In this document: positions 17,149 to 25,350 of the stretch, piece after piece
Layout of the letters: every line of letters starts with the position of its first letter
Numbering within the stretch: the first letter of the stretch is position 1
DNA from: JACNLC01 sp964607375
Lineage (GTDB): Bacteria; Fidelibacterota; Marinisomatia; SCGC-AAA003-L08; JACNLC01
Length of the DNA stretch: 33,974 nucleotides
NCBI GenBank assembly: GCA_964607375.1
Contig: CAZSJY010000017.1
Span: 1-33,974, forward strand
Direction of reading: 5' to 3'
Notes under the pieces: generated by a model
Database searches by the model: none
Seen by the model: only the letters and a program-made list of their open reading frames with translations
What the model was told of the DNA's origin: nothing
Program-made: the position numbers and the translations under genes

Positions 17149-17808
17149 ATGTTCTTCAATTATTCTGAAAATTTTGAAAAGGATACTTTCGGATTATTAA
17201 GCAAGAGAACCGAATCCAATGAAACTCATAAGCAACTTGCTTCTGAAATTGGTTTGGATTTTTCACAATTGGCAATCCCACATCAAGTTCACTCAAATGT
17301 CGTTCGGTGGATTGATAAACCAGTAATTTATCCAAATACAGATGGATTGATTACTCAAAATGCTGAAGTTGTGCTTACATTACAGGTTGCAGATTGTGTT
17401 CCGTTATTTCTCTATGACAAGAAATTAAAAATTAGAGCATTGGTTCATGCGGGTTGGAAAGGAATTGTATCAGGAATAGTTAGTATTGCAGTGAAATTAA
17501 TGATTAATAATGGAAGTAGACCACAAGATTTAGTTGCATTTAGTGGTCCTTCAATCAAGGAATGTTGTTATGAAGTTGACAGAGATGTTGCAAACCAATT
17601 TAGTGCAAAATCTAGGGTTCAAATTGTAGATAAATTCAAAGTAAATTTAACTATGGAAATTAAACTACAATTACTGCAATTAAAATTACTTGAATTAAAT
17701 ATCCATCAATCAAGACTTTGTACTTATGAAAACGAAATGTGCCATAGTTATAGAAGAGATGGAGAAAAATCAGGTAGAATGTTAGCTTTTTTTGGAGTAA
17801 ATAAGTGA
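17149..17808 (+). CDS. pgeF: PgeF/YfiH laccase-domain protein (peptidoglycan editing factor)
   Basis: A 219-residue DUF152/Cu-oxidase_4 protein. The metal-site residues His48 (HQVHSN), Cys83 (VADCVPL) and His100 (VHAGWKG) are all present, as is the C-terminal pattern CTYEN...SYRRDGEKSGR. In E. coli YfiH corrects peptidoglycan precursors by removing Ser misincorporated in place of Ala; other members act as purine nucleoside phosphorylases. It is about 20-30 residues shorter at the N-terminus than many homologues. The ribosome binding site is weak. Its stop overlaps the GTG of uppP, another cell-wall gene, which fits a peptidoglycan role. Confidence 0.92.
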   Translation: MFFNYSENFEKDTFGLLSKRTESNETHKQLASEIGLDFSQLAIPHQVHSNVVRWIDKPVIYPNTDGLITQNAEVVLTLQVADCVPLFLYDKKLKIRALVHAGWKGIVSGIVSIAVKLMINNGSRPQDLVAFSGPSIKECCYEVDRDVANQFSAKSRVQIVDKFKVNLTMEIKLQLLQLKLLELNIHQSRLCTYENEMCHSYRRDGEKSGRMLAFFGVNK

Positions 17809-18587
17809 ATTGGGTAGAATCACTATTCCTGGGTATTCTTCAGGGAATTTCGGAGTTTCTACCAATCAGCAGTTCAGGTCATTTGGTTTTGGGGAAGTAT
17901 TTTTTAGGTATTCAATCACCAGGTACTGTGTTAGAAATCATTTTGCATTTGGGTACACTTGTTGCTATTTTAATTTATTATAGATTGGATATTAAAGATT
18001 TAACATTTGGAGTCTTTCGCAACCAAACTCAAGAAAAAAAATATATTCAAAATATAATTATAGCTACTATTCCTGCTGTTGTTGTTGGATTTTTACTTGA
18101 AGATCAGATAGATAGTTTGTTTTCAGATTCATTTGCGCATAAATTAGCATCAATTGCACTTATATCAACAGGGATTGTGTTACTTTCAACTAAGAATTTA
18201 CAAAAACAGAAATTCGTTCAAATTACATCTTTGATAGCATTTTTTATGGGATTAGCTCAAGTGGTTGCAATTATTCCTGGAATTTCTCGTTCTGGGATGA
18301 CCATAGCAACAGGTTTGTTTTTAGGTCTTGCCAGTAAGGATTCTGCAAGATTCTCTTTTATGATGGCTATTCCAATTTTACTTGGTGCAGGAATTTTAAA
18401 ACTTGATGATGCATATTACATGATTTCTAGCGAGAATATTGGAGTCATTTTGATTGGTTTTATTGCATCAACAATTTCAGGATATGCTGTAATTGCGTGG
18501 TTGGTTTCTTTGTTATCTCGTCATAAATTATGGGTGTTCTCAGGATATTGTCTGTTGATTGGTATGTTGGGAATTCTATTTGTATAA
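17805..18587 (+). CDS. uppP: undecaprenyl-diphosphatase UppP (BacA)
   Basis: UppP recycles undecaprenyl diphosphate to the monophosphate carrier used for peptidoglycan and surface glycans. The 260-residue integral membrane protein has the family motifs GISEFLPISSSGHLVL (about 14-29) and GISRSGMTIATGLFLG (about 160-175), and about eight hydrophobic segments. The start is GTG, overlapping the pgeF stop by four bases (GTGA). It may confer some bacitracin tolerance, as in E. coli. The carrier it regenerates is needed by the glycosyltransferases further downstream. Confidence 0.96.
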   Translation: MNWVESLFLGILQGISEFLPISSSGHLVLGKYFLGIQSPGTVLEIILHLGTLVAILIYYRLDIKDLTFGVFRNQTQEKKYIQNIIIATIPAVVVGFLLEDQIDSLFSDSFAHKLASIALISTGIVLLSTKNLQKQKFVQITSLIAFFMGLAQVVAIIPGISRSGMTIATGLFLGLASKDSARFSFMMAIPILLGAGILKLDDAYYMISSENIGVILIGFIASTISGYAVIAWLVSLLSRHKLWVFSGYCLLIGMLGILFV

Positions 18588-18588
18588 A

Positions 18589-19587
18589 ATGATGAAAAAT
18601 ATAAAACAACCATCTTTAGGGCAGATTATCAGACGAATTCACTCAAATGAACTTGATTCCGCTTATTGCATCTTTGGTCAAGATGCTTTCCTTCAAGATT
18701 TTTTCATTAAAGTAGTATCTGACAAGTTTCTATCGGGGAGTGGAGTTAAACTTCATTTCACGATGGATGAGGATTCTGAGGATCATCTATTCAGAGAATT
18801 ATCAACTTTTTCTTTATTTGAAGAAAAAAGAGTATTTATTATTCGTCAACCAAAAAAATTAACTCAAAAATCAAGAGATGAACTATTAGAATATCTTGGA
18901 AACCAAAAATCTACTAATTTATTACTCCTAATCTCTGAAGAGTTCGATTTAAAAAACACATTTTTGCGTAATCTTAGTCAAAAAACAACTTTAGTAAATG
19001 TAAGACCACCCTTTTTTAAGAGTGAATTCAAGCAATGGGTAAACTATTTTGCTAAGCAAAAGAAGATCAAAGTTACACAAGATGCTCTAGATCTATTGAT
19101 AGAACTTCATGGAGATACTGTTGCTAATGTGATAAATGAATTAGATAAAATTACATTAATTATTGACGATAATGCAGAAATTGGTTTAGCTACAGTTAAT
19201 AAAGCAACCGAACTACAAAGAGAATATCCTTTATGGCAACTTCAAGAAGCTATGGGTAACAAAGATTTAAATTTGTCTTTAAGGATTTTCAATTCGTTAA
19301 TTGAAAATGGGGAAGGATTACCTAAACTAATTATTCACTTAACTTTCTTGTATCAACAGTTGATTTGGAAAAAAATGGGAAAGAATAAGTCTTACGGATG
19401 GACAGGATTGAATACTACTATTACAAATAAGCTAGATAGTTTCCAAAAGAAATACAATTCTGCGGAAGTAATGAATGCTTTAAAGTCCTTGAGGAAAGCA
19501 GATGTATTGAAGAAAACTTCATCACTTTCAGATATTAAAATATTTCAACCTGTAATTATAAAAATTTGTAAAGGCATCCATGCCTGA
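18589..19587 (+). CDS. holA: DNA polymerase III subunit delta
   Basis: HolA is the delta subunit of the clamp loader that opens the beta sliding clamp. The 332-residue protein shows the family pattern: YCIFGQDAFLQDFFI near the N-terminus, FSLFEEKRVFIIRQPKK, LLLLISEEFDLKNTFL, and the C-terminal helical domain with EYPLWQLQEAMGNKDL and LIIHLTFLYQQLIW. No active Walker motif is expected. The ATG at 18589 (or 18592) is one base after the uppP stop and is preferred to an in-frame TTG at 18559. Its end overlaps the sigma factor gene by 8 bases. Confidence 0.9.
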   Translation: MMKNIKQPSLGQIIRRIHSNELDSAYCIFGQDAFLQDFFIKVVSDKFLSGSGVKLHFTMDEDSEDHLFRELSTFSLFEEKRVFIIRQPKKLTQKSRDELLEYLGNQKSTNLLLLISEEFDLKNTFLRNLSQKTTLVNVRPPFFKSEFKQWVNYFAKQKKIKVTQDALDLLIELHGDTVANVINELDKITLIIDDNAEIGLATVNKATELQREYPLWQLQEAMGNKDLNLSLRIFNSLIENGEGLPKLIIHLTFLYQQLIWKKMGKNKSYGWTGLNTTITNKLDSFQKKYNSAEVMNALKSLRKADVLKKTSSLSDIKIFQPVIIKICKGIHA

Positions 19588-20149
19588 TTATCAATTTACA
19601 GATGAAGAACTTATTGCGAAATTCCAAAATGGGGATGTTCAAGCGTATAATCAGATTGTTTTCAGGTTCAAAGATAGATTACTTAATTTTGTTTATAGAT
19701 TTATGAACGATATTGATAAATCCGAGGATATAGTACAAGATACTTTTTTAAAAGTTTATACTCATCATCAATCATATAAGGAAATAGCTAAATTTTCTAC
19801 TTGGCTATATACAATTGCGGGGAACCTTGCGCGAACCGAATTACGAAAGATAAAAAGGAGAAAAACATTCACATTGTCAGACTTGAAAAGGGATGACAGA
19901 GAATACGAAATTCCACATATTGATGATCCAAGTGATGATTTGGATTATAGCAATTTTGAGAGTGATCTTCAACGAGCTTTAGACCTTCTACCTGATGATT
20001 TTCGTACAATGATAATTTTGCGAGATATTCAGGAACTTTCTTACGAAGATATTAGTAAAATCGTCGATGTTCCACTTGGAACTGTAAAATCTAGGATAAA
20101 TAGAGGGCGATTAAAATTGCAGCATTTGTTAAAGAAGAGGAGGTATTAG
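19580..20149 (+). CDS. ECF-type RNA polymerase sigma factor
   Basis: A 189-residue sigma-70 family protein with only regions 2 and 4, hence ECF (RpoE-like). Region 2 (about 22-95) includes DIDKSEDIVQDTFLKVY and FSTWLYTIAGNLART. Region 4 (about 130-183) has the helix-turn-helix LSYEDISKIVDVPLGTVKSR. The linker (about 96-128) is acidic. It overlaps holA and is followed after seven bases by a gene for a zinc-finger anti-sigma factor, so the pair is likely a sigma/anti-sigma switch for envelope or oxidative stress. The target promoters are not known. Confidence 0.94.
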   Translation: MPDYQFTDEELIAKFQNGDVQAYNQIVFRFKDRLLNFVYRFMNDIDKSEDIVQDTFLKVYTHHQSYKEIAKFSTWLYTIAGNLARTELRKIKRRKTFTLSDLKRDDREYEIPHIDDPSDDLDYSNFESDLQRALDLLPDDFRTMIILRDIQELSYEDISKIVDVPLGTVKSRINRGRLKLQHLLKKRRY

Positions 20150-20156
20150 TTATTGA

Positions 20157-20699
20157 ATGAATTGTTCCGATTTTGAAAACAATATAACAGCTTTTATCGA
20201 TGGTGAATTAGGGAAATCTAATAGGAGTAAATTTACTTCTCATAGAAATAATTGTTTAGAATGTAACCGAAAGTTGGAGAATCTGAAGTTGTTGATTCAA
20301 TCTCTCTCAAATGTTCATCAAGTTAAGACATCTCCGAGTTTCTTGGTAGATTTACATACAAAAATAGAGCAAAGTCAACAGGGGAAAGTGCCGTTCTTAA
20401 AACGAATACTTCAAGTGCAACCTTTTGGATTTAGACCTCTTTATGCAACTGGATTTGTTGTAACTTTGGCAACTATTATAACAACTACTTTCTTACTTTT
20501 ATCAACGGATTCACTTCCTGAAATAGATATCCATAAAGTTTCTGAAAATAAAAATCAATTATCCAATTTGAAGAAAGTAAATAATCCACATCCAGTACTT
20601 TTTGCAGCAGACTATGACACAACTACTGAAGATTCAATAGATCCAAAAAACAGAAGTCGCTTTGATGACAAAATAATAATTGTCAATAAAAATAAATGA
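20157..20699 (+). CDS. membrane-bound zinc-finger anti-sigma factor
   Basis: A 180-residue protein with an N-terminal ZAS-type motif, His29-x3-Cys33-x2-Cys36, with Cys3 as the likely fourth ligand, one membrane segment at about 97-117 (TGFVVTLATIITTTFLLLS) and a polar C-terminal part outside the membrane. Known ZAS anti-sigmas hold their ECF partner through the N-terminal domain and release it on redox change or proteolysis. It starts seven bases after the ECF sigma gene, with AGAGGAGG upstream inside the end of that gene. The periplasmic tail has no recognised domain. Confidence 0.9.
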   Translation: MNCSDFENNITAFIDGELGKSNRSKFTSHRNNCLECNRKLENLKLLIQSLSNVHQVKTSPSFLVDLHTKIEQSQQGKVPFLKRILQVQPFGFRPLYATGFVVTLATIITTTFLLLSTDSLPEIDIHKVSENKNQLSNLKKVNNPHPVLFAADYDTTTEDSIDPKNRSRFDDKIIIVNKNK

Positions 20700-20758
20700 G
20701 ATCCACTATTTTATAAAATACATTTTATTGTTCCACAAAATAGACTAAATTCAGCTAT
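20700..20758 (+). promoter_or_regulatory. gap with a spaced inverted repeat before the diguanylate cyclase gene
   Basis: CTATTTT (20706-20712) and AAAATAG (20737-20743) are inverted copies separated by 24 bases in a very AT-rich gap. This may hold a promoter or an operator for the GGDEF gene. No firm -10 and -35 pair is seen, and AT-richness makes chance repeats likely. Confidence 0.25.
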
Positions 20759-21436
20759 ATGAATTTCATACGGAATTATATTACTTCTATTCTTTTTATT
20801 ATCATTGCTGTTATATTTGTTGGTTTGAATTTAGTCGGTGAAGCAAATTGGTTATTCATTGTCGGTATAGTTGTTAGTCTCGTAGGACTTTTATTATCAA
20901 TTATATTTTTGAGAAGTTGGATACATGAATTCAGTTATTTAAAAGAAAGTGCGATGCTTGATGGTCTTACCGGAGTTTTGAACCAAAAAGTATATAAAGA
21001 TAGGTTAGCTGAGGAAATCCGCAGAGCAAGAAGATATGACAAGCGACTATCAATATTCTTTATGGATATTGATAAGTTCAAAGTAATTAACGATAATTTT
21101 GGACATGTATTTGGAGATTTTGTAATAAAAGAAACTGCTCGGATTATAAAGAGTAATCTGCGTAACTTTGATGTTGTGTCTAGATATGGAGGAGAGGAAT
21201 TTAGTACAGTTTTAATAAATTCCCGAAAACGAGATACACGAAACACAGCAGAGAGAATAAGAAAAACTATAGAATCTCATGTATTCTCATCTAATGGCTT
21301 GAAAACTAGTATAACCATTAGTATCGGTATATCAGAATACCCTGAGGATGGTGAGGAGGTTAGAGATTTAATAAGAAATGCAGACGGAGCTATGTATTCT
21401 GCAAAAAAAGAAGGTGGCAACACTGTAAAACCATGA
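20759..21436 (+). CDS. membrane-anchored diguanylate cyclase (GGDEF domain)
   Basis: Makes cyclic di-GMP from GTP. The 225-residue protein has two N-terminal membrane segments (about 7-25 and 31-52) and one GGDEF domain (about 60-222). The active-site motif is GGEEF at 144-148, and the DxD-like metal site is in FMDIDKFKVIND (about 101-112). An inhibitory I-site, RxxD (Arg135-Asp138), lies exactly five residues before GGEEF, so product feedback is predicted. There is no separate sensor domain, so regulation may come through the membrane part or a partner. An active enzyme is likely because all key residues are kept. Confidence 0.95.
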   Translation: MNFIRNYITSILFIIIAVIFVGLNLVGEANWLFIVGIVVSLVGLLLSIIFLRSWIHEFSYLKESAMLDGLTGVLNQKVYKDRLAEEIRRARRYDKRLSIFFMDIDKFKVINDNFGHVFGDFVIKETARIIKSNLRNFDVVSRYGGEEFSTVLINSRKRDTRNTAERIRKTIESHVFSSNGLKTSITISIGISEYPEDGEEVRDLIRNADGAMYSAKKEGGNTVKP

Positions 21437-21454
21437 TAGAGATAGGAAGGAAAA

Positions 21455-21649
21455 ATGGCAAAGAAACAAACATTTGGTGATAAAGTAAAAGGGCAAGATA
21501 GTAAAAGCCAGAAAACCTACATCAAAATAGTGAAAATGATGAATTCTGATAAAACTGCGGGCGTTCGTTTTTCTGAGGAGATTATAGGTGTTTCTCCTGA
21601 TGAAAATATAGATAATTATGTAAAAAAATATTTAACAGAATCAAAGTAA
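21455..21649 (+). CDS. small conserved-looking basic protein (64 aa)
   Basis: A short protein of 64 residues beginning MAKKQTFGDKVKGQ, with a Lys-rich first half and an acidic second half. The start is supported by AGGAAGG (21444-21450), among the best ribosome binding sites in the window, and the gene is closed by a perfect terminator. The length, the MAKK start and the pattern KTYIKIVKMMNSDKT remind me of the small DUF4295-like proteins of Bacteroidota and relatives, but I cannot confirm this. The function is unknown. It is a real gene on the basis of signals either side rather than homology. Confidence 0.75.
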   Translation: MAKKQTFGDKVKGQDSKSQKTYIKIVKMMNSDKTAGVRFSEEIIGVSPDENIDNYVKKYLTESK

Positions 21650-21671
21650 ATAGTATTTTAGAAAATAAATG

Positions 21672-21700
21672 AAAATAGGAGGGACTACCCTCCTATTTTT
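21672..21700 (+). terminator. strong intrinsic terminator after the 64-aa gene
   Basis: AAAATAGGAGGG (21672-21683) and CCCTCCTATTTT (21688-21699) form a perfect 12-bp stem with an ACTA loop and a T-run. It ends the small-protein transcript. The ATG at 21669 of the next reading frame would sit at the foot of this hairpin, which argues for a later start of the TPR gene. Confidence 0.93.
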
Positions 21701-21719
21701 GTATGAATTGATTATCAAA

Positions 21720-23291
21720 TTGAAAACTATACTTCACAAATTGGCATATACTATTTTTTGTATTTCTGTTTTAGTTGCTGGTACAGAAAAGGACGCTCTT
21801 GAATATTATTTTCTTGGTGAATACGAATTACTCAACCAGAATCTAGACAAAGCAGAAAAATATTTTCTAAAAGCTACTCTAATAGATAGCACATCTTCAA
21901 CAATATATTCCTCACTTTCTGAATTGAATCTGCTTAAAGGAGATTATCTAAAAGCAATGACTTTTGCTGAGAGAGAATATAAACTTAATCCTAACTCACC
22001 TGAAATTGGATTGCAACTTTATGAGTTATATCTCCTTAACCAAAAACTAGATTTAGCTGAAAGTCATATAGAAAAAATGATTGTTGAAATGTCTGATGAT
22101 ATTGATATTAGACTGAAATTAGCTGAATTACAATTTCATAAGCAAAAATGGGAAGAACTTATCAACAATTATTTTGAGATTTATCTGCTAAGTTCTCAAG
22201 ATACTAAACAAAAGTATTTTGATTTTATGTTTGAAATTGGGATAAGGACTCAGCAGTATGACCCACTTCTACTTGCCATCGAAAAAATATTAGATATAAA
22301 TGGAAACCAAGTAGAAATTCTAAAACAATATTCTAATCTATTATATTCAATAGGAAACTATGAAAAAACTGCAATTAGTTTAGAGAAATTATTATCACTT
22401 GAGCCTGACAACATAGACATTAATCTTCTATTGACTCAGGTGTATCTCCTTCTTGTAGAACCTTCATTGGCTGAAGGTGTAATCTCTCGATTATATGAGA
22501 TTGATAAGGAGAATCTATCAGTACTTCGTACAGCTTTAATCGTTTATTCTTTGAACGAAAACAATGATAAACTAGTGGAAGTTAGTAAGAAAATGATAAT
22601 GCTGTATCCTGAGTTGCCAGATGGTTATGAAAGTCTAGGATTATCCTACTCAAGGCAAGAGGACGATTCATTGGCGTTCGATATATTATCCCAGGGAAAC
22701 ATGAAATTTCCAGAAAATGCAAATTTTCCATATTGGATTGCAAGTATCCATAATTTAAACAACAAATTTGATCAAGCTGAAGACTATTTTCTTAAAGCGT
22801 TGTCGATCTCTCCTGAGGATAAGCAAATTCGCTTATCTTTGGCTTCAATGTATGAGAATTCAAACGAGTTCACTAACTCAGATAGTTTGTACCAATTACT
22901 AATTTCTGAAGATGAAAATGATGCTTCACTTTTAAATAATTATGCATACAATTTGTGTGTCCGTGAAAAAGTTACACAAACAAAATTGAATTATGCACTT
23001 GATTTAGCTACAAAAGCGGATGAACTTGAGAGTGATAATTCAGCATATTTAGATACAGTTGGCTGGATATATTACAAACTGAAGAATTATTCTTTAGCCC
23101 ATAATTATATCAGTAAAAGTATAGAATTAGATGATAAATCGAGTGTAATTTTAGAACATGCAGGTGATATTTATATCAAATTAGGTAAATTGGAAGAAGC
23201 TGAATACTATTATCAAAAAGCTTTGAAGCTTGCACCAGATAATTCTATATTGAATGTCAAAATTCAGAGACTAAATAATGAAGATAAATAA
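21720..23291 (+). CDS. exported tetratricopeptide-repeat protein
   Basis: A TPR protein of about 523 residues from the preferred TTG start. The reading frame runs back to an ATG at 21669, but that codon lies at the base of a strong terminator hairpin. From TTG 21720 the product begins MKTILHKLAYTIFCISVLVAG, minus a residue a clean signal peptide, so periplasmic or lipid-anchored location is likely. The rest is a chain of about ten TPR units with the usual pattern, for example AEKYFLKATLIDSTSS, AEDYFLKALSISPEDK and AEYYYQKALKLAPDNS near the end. Such proteins act as protein-protein scaffolds, often in envelope assembly. The stop overlaps the glycosyltransferase start by 14 bases, so it probably belongs to the glycan unit. 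The exact role is not known. Confidence 0.85.
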   Translation: MKTILHKLAYTIFCISVLVAGTEKDALEYYFLGEYELLNQNLDKAEKYFLKATLIDSTSSTIYSSLSELNLLKGDYLKAMTFAEREYKLNPNSPEIGLQLYELYLLNQKLDLAESHIEKMIVEMSDDIDIRLKLAELQFHKQKWEELINNYFEIYLLSSQDTKQKYFDFMFEIGIRTQQYDPLLLAIEKILDINGNQVEILKQYSNLLYSIGNYEKTAISLEKLLSLEPDNIDINLLLTQVYLLLVEPSLAEGVISRLYEIDKENLSVLRTALIVYSLNENNDKLVEVSKKMIMLYPELPDGYESLGLSYSRQEDDSLAFDILSQGNMKFPENANFPYWIASIHNLNNKFDQAEDYFLKALSISPEDKQIRLSLASMYENSNEFTNSDSLYQLLISEDENDASLLNNYAYNLCVREKVTQTKLNYALDLATKADELESDNSAYLDTVGWIYYKLKNYSLAHNYISKSIELDDKSSVILEHAGDIYIKLGKLEEAEYYYQKALKLAPDNSILNVKIQRLNNEDK

Positions 23292-24222
23292 TCAGTTTAT
23301 AAGTTTAGTTGTACCGGTGTTAAATGAAGAGGATTCACTTGATAAGCTTTATAAGGAAGTTTGTGATGTTTTGCAATCTTACAATAAATGGGAGATAATA
23401 TTTATTGATGACGGTTGCAAAGATAAATCTGTAGATAAAATTAGTAGTATAATTGACAAAGATTCTAGAGTAAAACTAATTCAGTTTTATAGAAATTTTG
23501 GTAAAGCTGCAGCATTATCGGAAGGATTCAAATTAGCAAATGGCGAAATTGTCATTACAATGGATGCTGATTTGCAAGATGATCCTGCTGAAATTCCAAA
23601 TCTTGTTAGTAAAATCAATGAAGGTTGGGATATGGTTTCCGGATGGAAGAAGAAAAGATATGACCCAATATCAAAAACACTTCCATCAAAGATATTTAAT
23701 TTTATCACAAGATTATTAACTCGAGTTAAAATTCACGATTTCAATTGTGGACTAAAAGCCTATCGTTCGGAAGTTGTAAAATCAATTGAATTATATGGAA
23801 GTCTTCATAGATATATTCCAGCTTTAGCTAGACAAAAAGGTTTTTCTGTTTCTGAGATTGAAGTAAATCATCGTCCTCGCATCCATGGAGAAACAAAATA
23901 TGGTGGTGCTAGGTATGCAGAAGGTTTTTTCGATTTAATCACTGTATTGTTTATTGGGAAATATATTGGTCGCCCATTACATTTTTTTGGTTTAATCGGA
24001 TCGATACTTATACTTTTTGGATTAGGGATTAATGTCTATTTGACAATAGGTTGGTTTAATGGAGTTTGGATAGGTAATCGTCCAATCTTCTTTTTGGGAA
24101 TTTTACTATTAATTGTAGGTGTTCAATTTATATCAATTGGTCTCCTTGGTGAATTGATAGTTAAATCATCTAGGCGCACAGAAAAACGGATTGAATCTGT
24201 AATCTCATATTCTGAGGAATAA
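23278..24222 (+). CDS. DPMS/CsbB-like family 2 glycosyltransferase (polyprenyl-phosphate glycosyltransferase)
   Basis: A GT2 enzyme of 314 residues that probably transfers a sugar from a nucleotide donor to undecaprenyl phosphate. The GT-A fold shows VVPVLNEEDSL (about 11-21), FIDDGCKDKS (42-51), FYRNFGKAAALSEGF (70-84) and the metal-binding Asp96-Ala-Asp98 with DLQDDP. Two C-terminal membrane segments (about 232-255 and 271-293) are as in CsbB, GtrB and ArnC-type enzymes. It overlaps the TPR gene by 14 bases and touches the next gene. Together with the YfhO-type protein at 29873 it could form a lipid-linked sugar donor and transferase pair, which is inference. Confidence 0.92.
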   Translation: MKINNQFISLVVPVLNEEDSLDKLYKEVCDVLQSYNKWEIIFIDDGCKDKSVDKISSIIDKDSRVKLIQFYRNFGKAAALSEGFKLANGEIVITMDADLQDDPAEIPNLVSKINEGWDMVSGWKKKRYDPISKTLPSKIFNFITRLLTRVKIHDFNCGLKAYRSEVVKSIELYGSLHRYIPALARQKGFSVSEIEVNHRPRIHGETKYGGARYAEGFFDLITVLFIGKYIGRPLHFFGLIGSILILFGLGINVYLTIGWFNGVWIGNRPIFFLGILLLIVGVQFISIGLLGELIVKSSRRTEKRIESVISYSEE

Positions 24223-25350
24223 ATGAAAATTGCCTTAGTTACGGTAGCTCCTCCTTATAGAGGTGGAATTGCATTACACTCTGCGATTCTGTATCAGCAT
24301 TTATCAGCAAATCATAAAGTAAATTGTTACAATTTCTCAAGACAATATCCCAATTTTCTGTTCCCTGGGAAAACTCAACTTGAAAAAGGAACTCCAGCAG
24401 TTGACATTAAATCTGAAAGATGTATTGATTCTGTTAATCCACTCACTTGGTTGGCAACTGCTAATAAGATTATTAAGTCAAATCCGGATGTAGTTATTTT
24501 TAGATATTGGAATCCTTTTTTTGCAATTATGATGGGAAAAATAGCTAGAAAAATTAAAAGGAAAGTTAAAAAAGTAAATTGTATAGCAATATGTGATAAT
24601 ATTATTCCTCACGAAAGACATTTAGTTGACAATATTCTGACTAAATATTTTACGAAGAGTATGGACAGCTTTATTGTTATGTCAGGTGAAGTAGAAAGAG
24701 ATTTAAAAAAATTCCTTAATAATCCTAAATATCTAAAATTGTATCATCCTGTTTACAATGTTTTTGGGAATTCAATGGAACAAGAAGATGCAAGGAACTT
24801 GCTTGGTGTTGAGAAGAAATACATCATATTATATTTTGGTTATGTAAGAGAATATAAAGGATTGGATATTCTTATAAAATCAACTGCTATACTAAAAAAG
24901 AAGATGGATAATTTCAGAGTTATTGCAGTTGGGGAATCTTACGAAGGAAATGAGAAATATAGAAATCTGATTACTGATTGTGGTGTTAATGATGTATTTA
25001 CTTGGATAAGTGAGTATGTTCCAGATAATGAAGTTGCTAAATTCTTTTCTGCAGCCGATGTTGTAGCCTTACCATACCGCACTGCTACACAGAGTGGAAT
25101 CACACAAATTGCCTATCATTTTAACAAACCAGTTGTAGTAAGTAGCGTTGGTGGTTTACCAGAAATGGTAATTGATGGTGAGTCGGGATTTCTAATTCCA
25201 CCAGAAGATCCAACTACTTTAGCTGAGTGTTTGTTAGTAAATTTATCTTCGGGTAAATTTGCAGAAATGCAAAAATCTGTTTCAGAATATAAACAACGAT
25301 TTTCTTGGGAGAATTTTGTACAAGGAATCGAAGAATTGATGACAAAATAA
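24223..25350 (+). CDS. GT4-family glycosyltransferase
   Basis: A GT-B fold, retaining glycosyltransferase of 375 residues. The N-terminus MKIALVTVAPPYRGGIALHS has the glycine-rich acceptor-side loop, and the C-terminal half has the donor-site pattern YFGYVREYKGLDILIKS, ADVVALPYRTATQSGI and KPVVVSSVGGLPEMV, with GESGFLIPPEDP. It starts directly after the GT2 stop. The sugar and acceptor cannot be read from the sequence; involvement in a surface glycan is inferred from neighbours. Confidence 0.93.
   Translation: MKIALVTVAPPYRGGIALHSAILYQHLSANHKVNCYNFSRQYPNFLFPGKTQLEKGTPAVDIKSERCIDSVNPLTWLATANKIIKSNPDVVIFRYWNPFFAIMMGKIARKIKRKVKKVNCIAICDNIIPHERHLVDNILTKYFTKSMDSFIVMSGEVERDLKKFLNNPKYLKLYHPVYNVFGNSMEQEDARNLLGVEKKYIILYFGYVREYKGLDILIKSTAILKKKMDNFRVIAVGESYEGNEKYRNLITDCGVNDVFTWISEYVPDNEVAKFFSAADVVALPYRTATQSGITQIAYHFNKPVVVSSVGGLPEMVIDGESGFLIPPEDPTTLAECLLVNLSSGKFAEMQKSVSEYKQRFSWENFVQGIEELMTK

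Noticed and set aside
20935..21246. 103-codon open frame on the minus strand.
   Set aside because: Antisense to the GGDEF domain; no ribosome binding site or family pattern.
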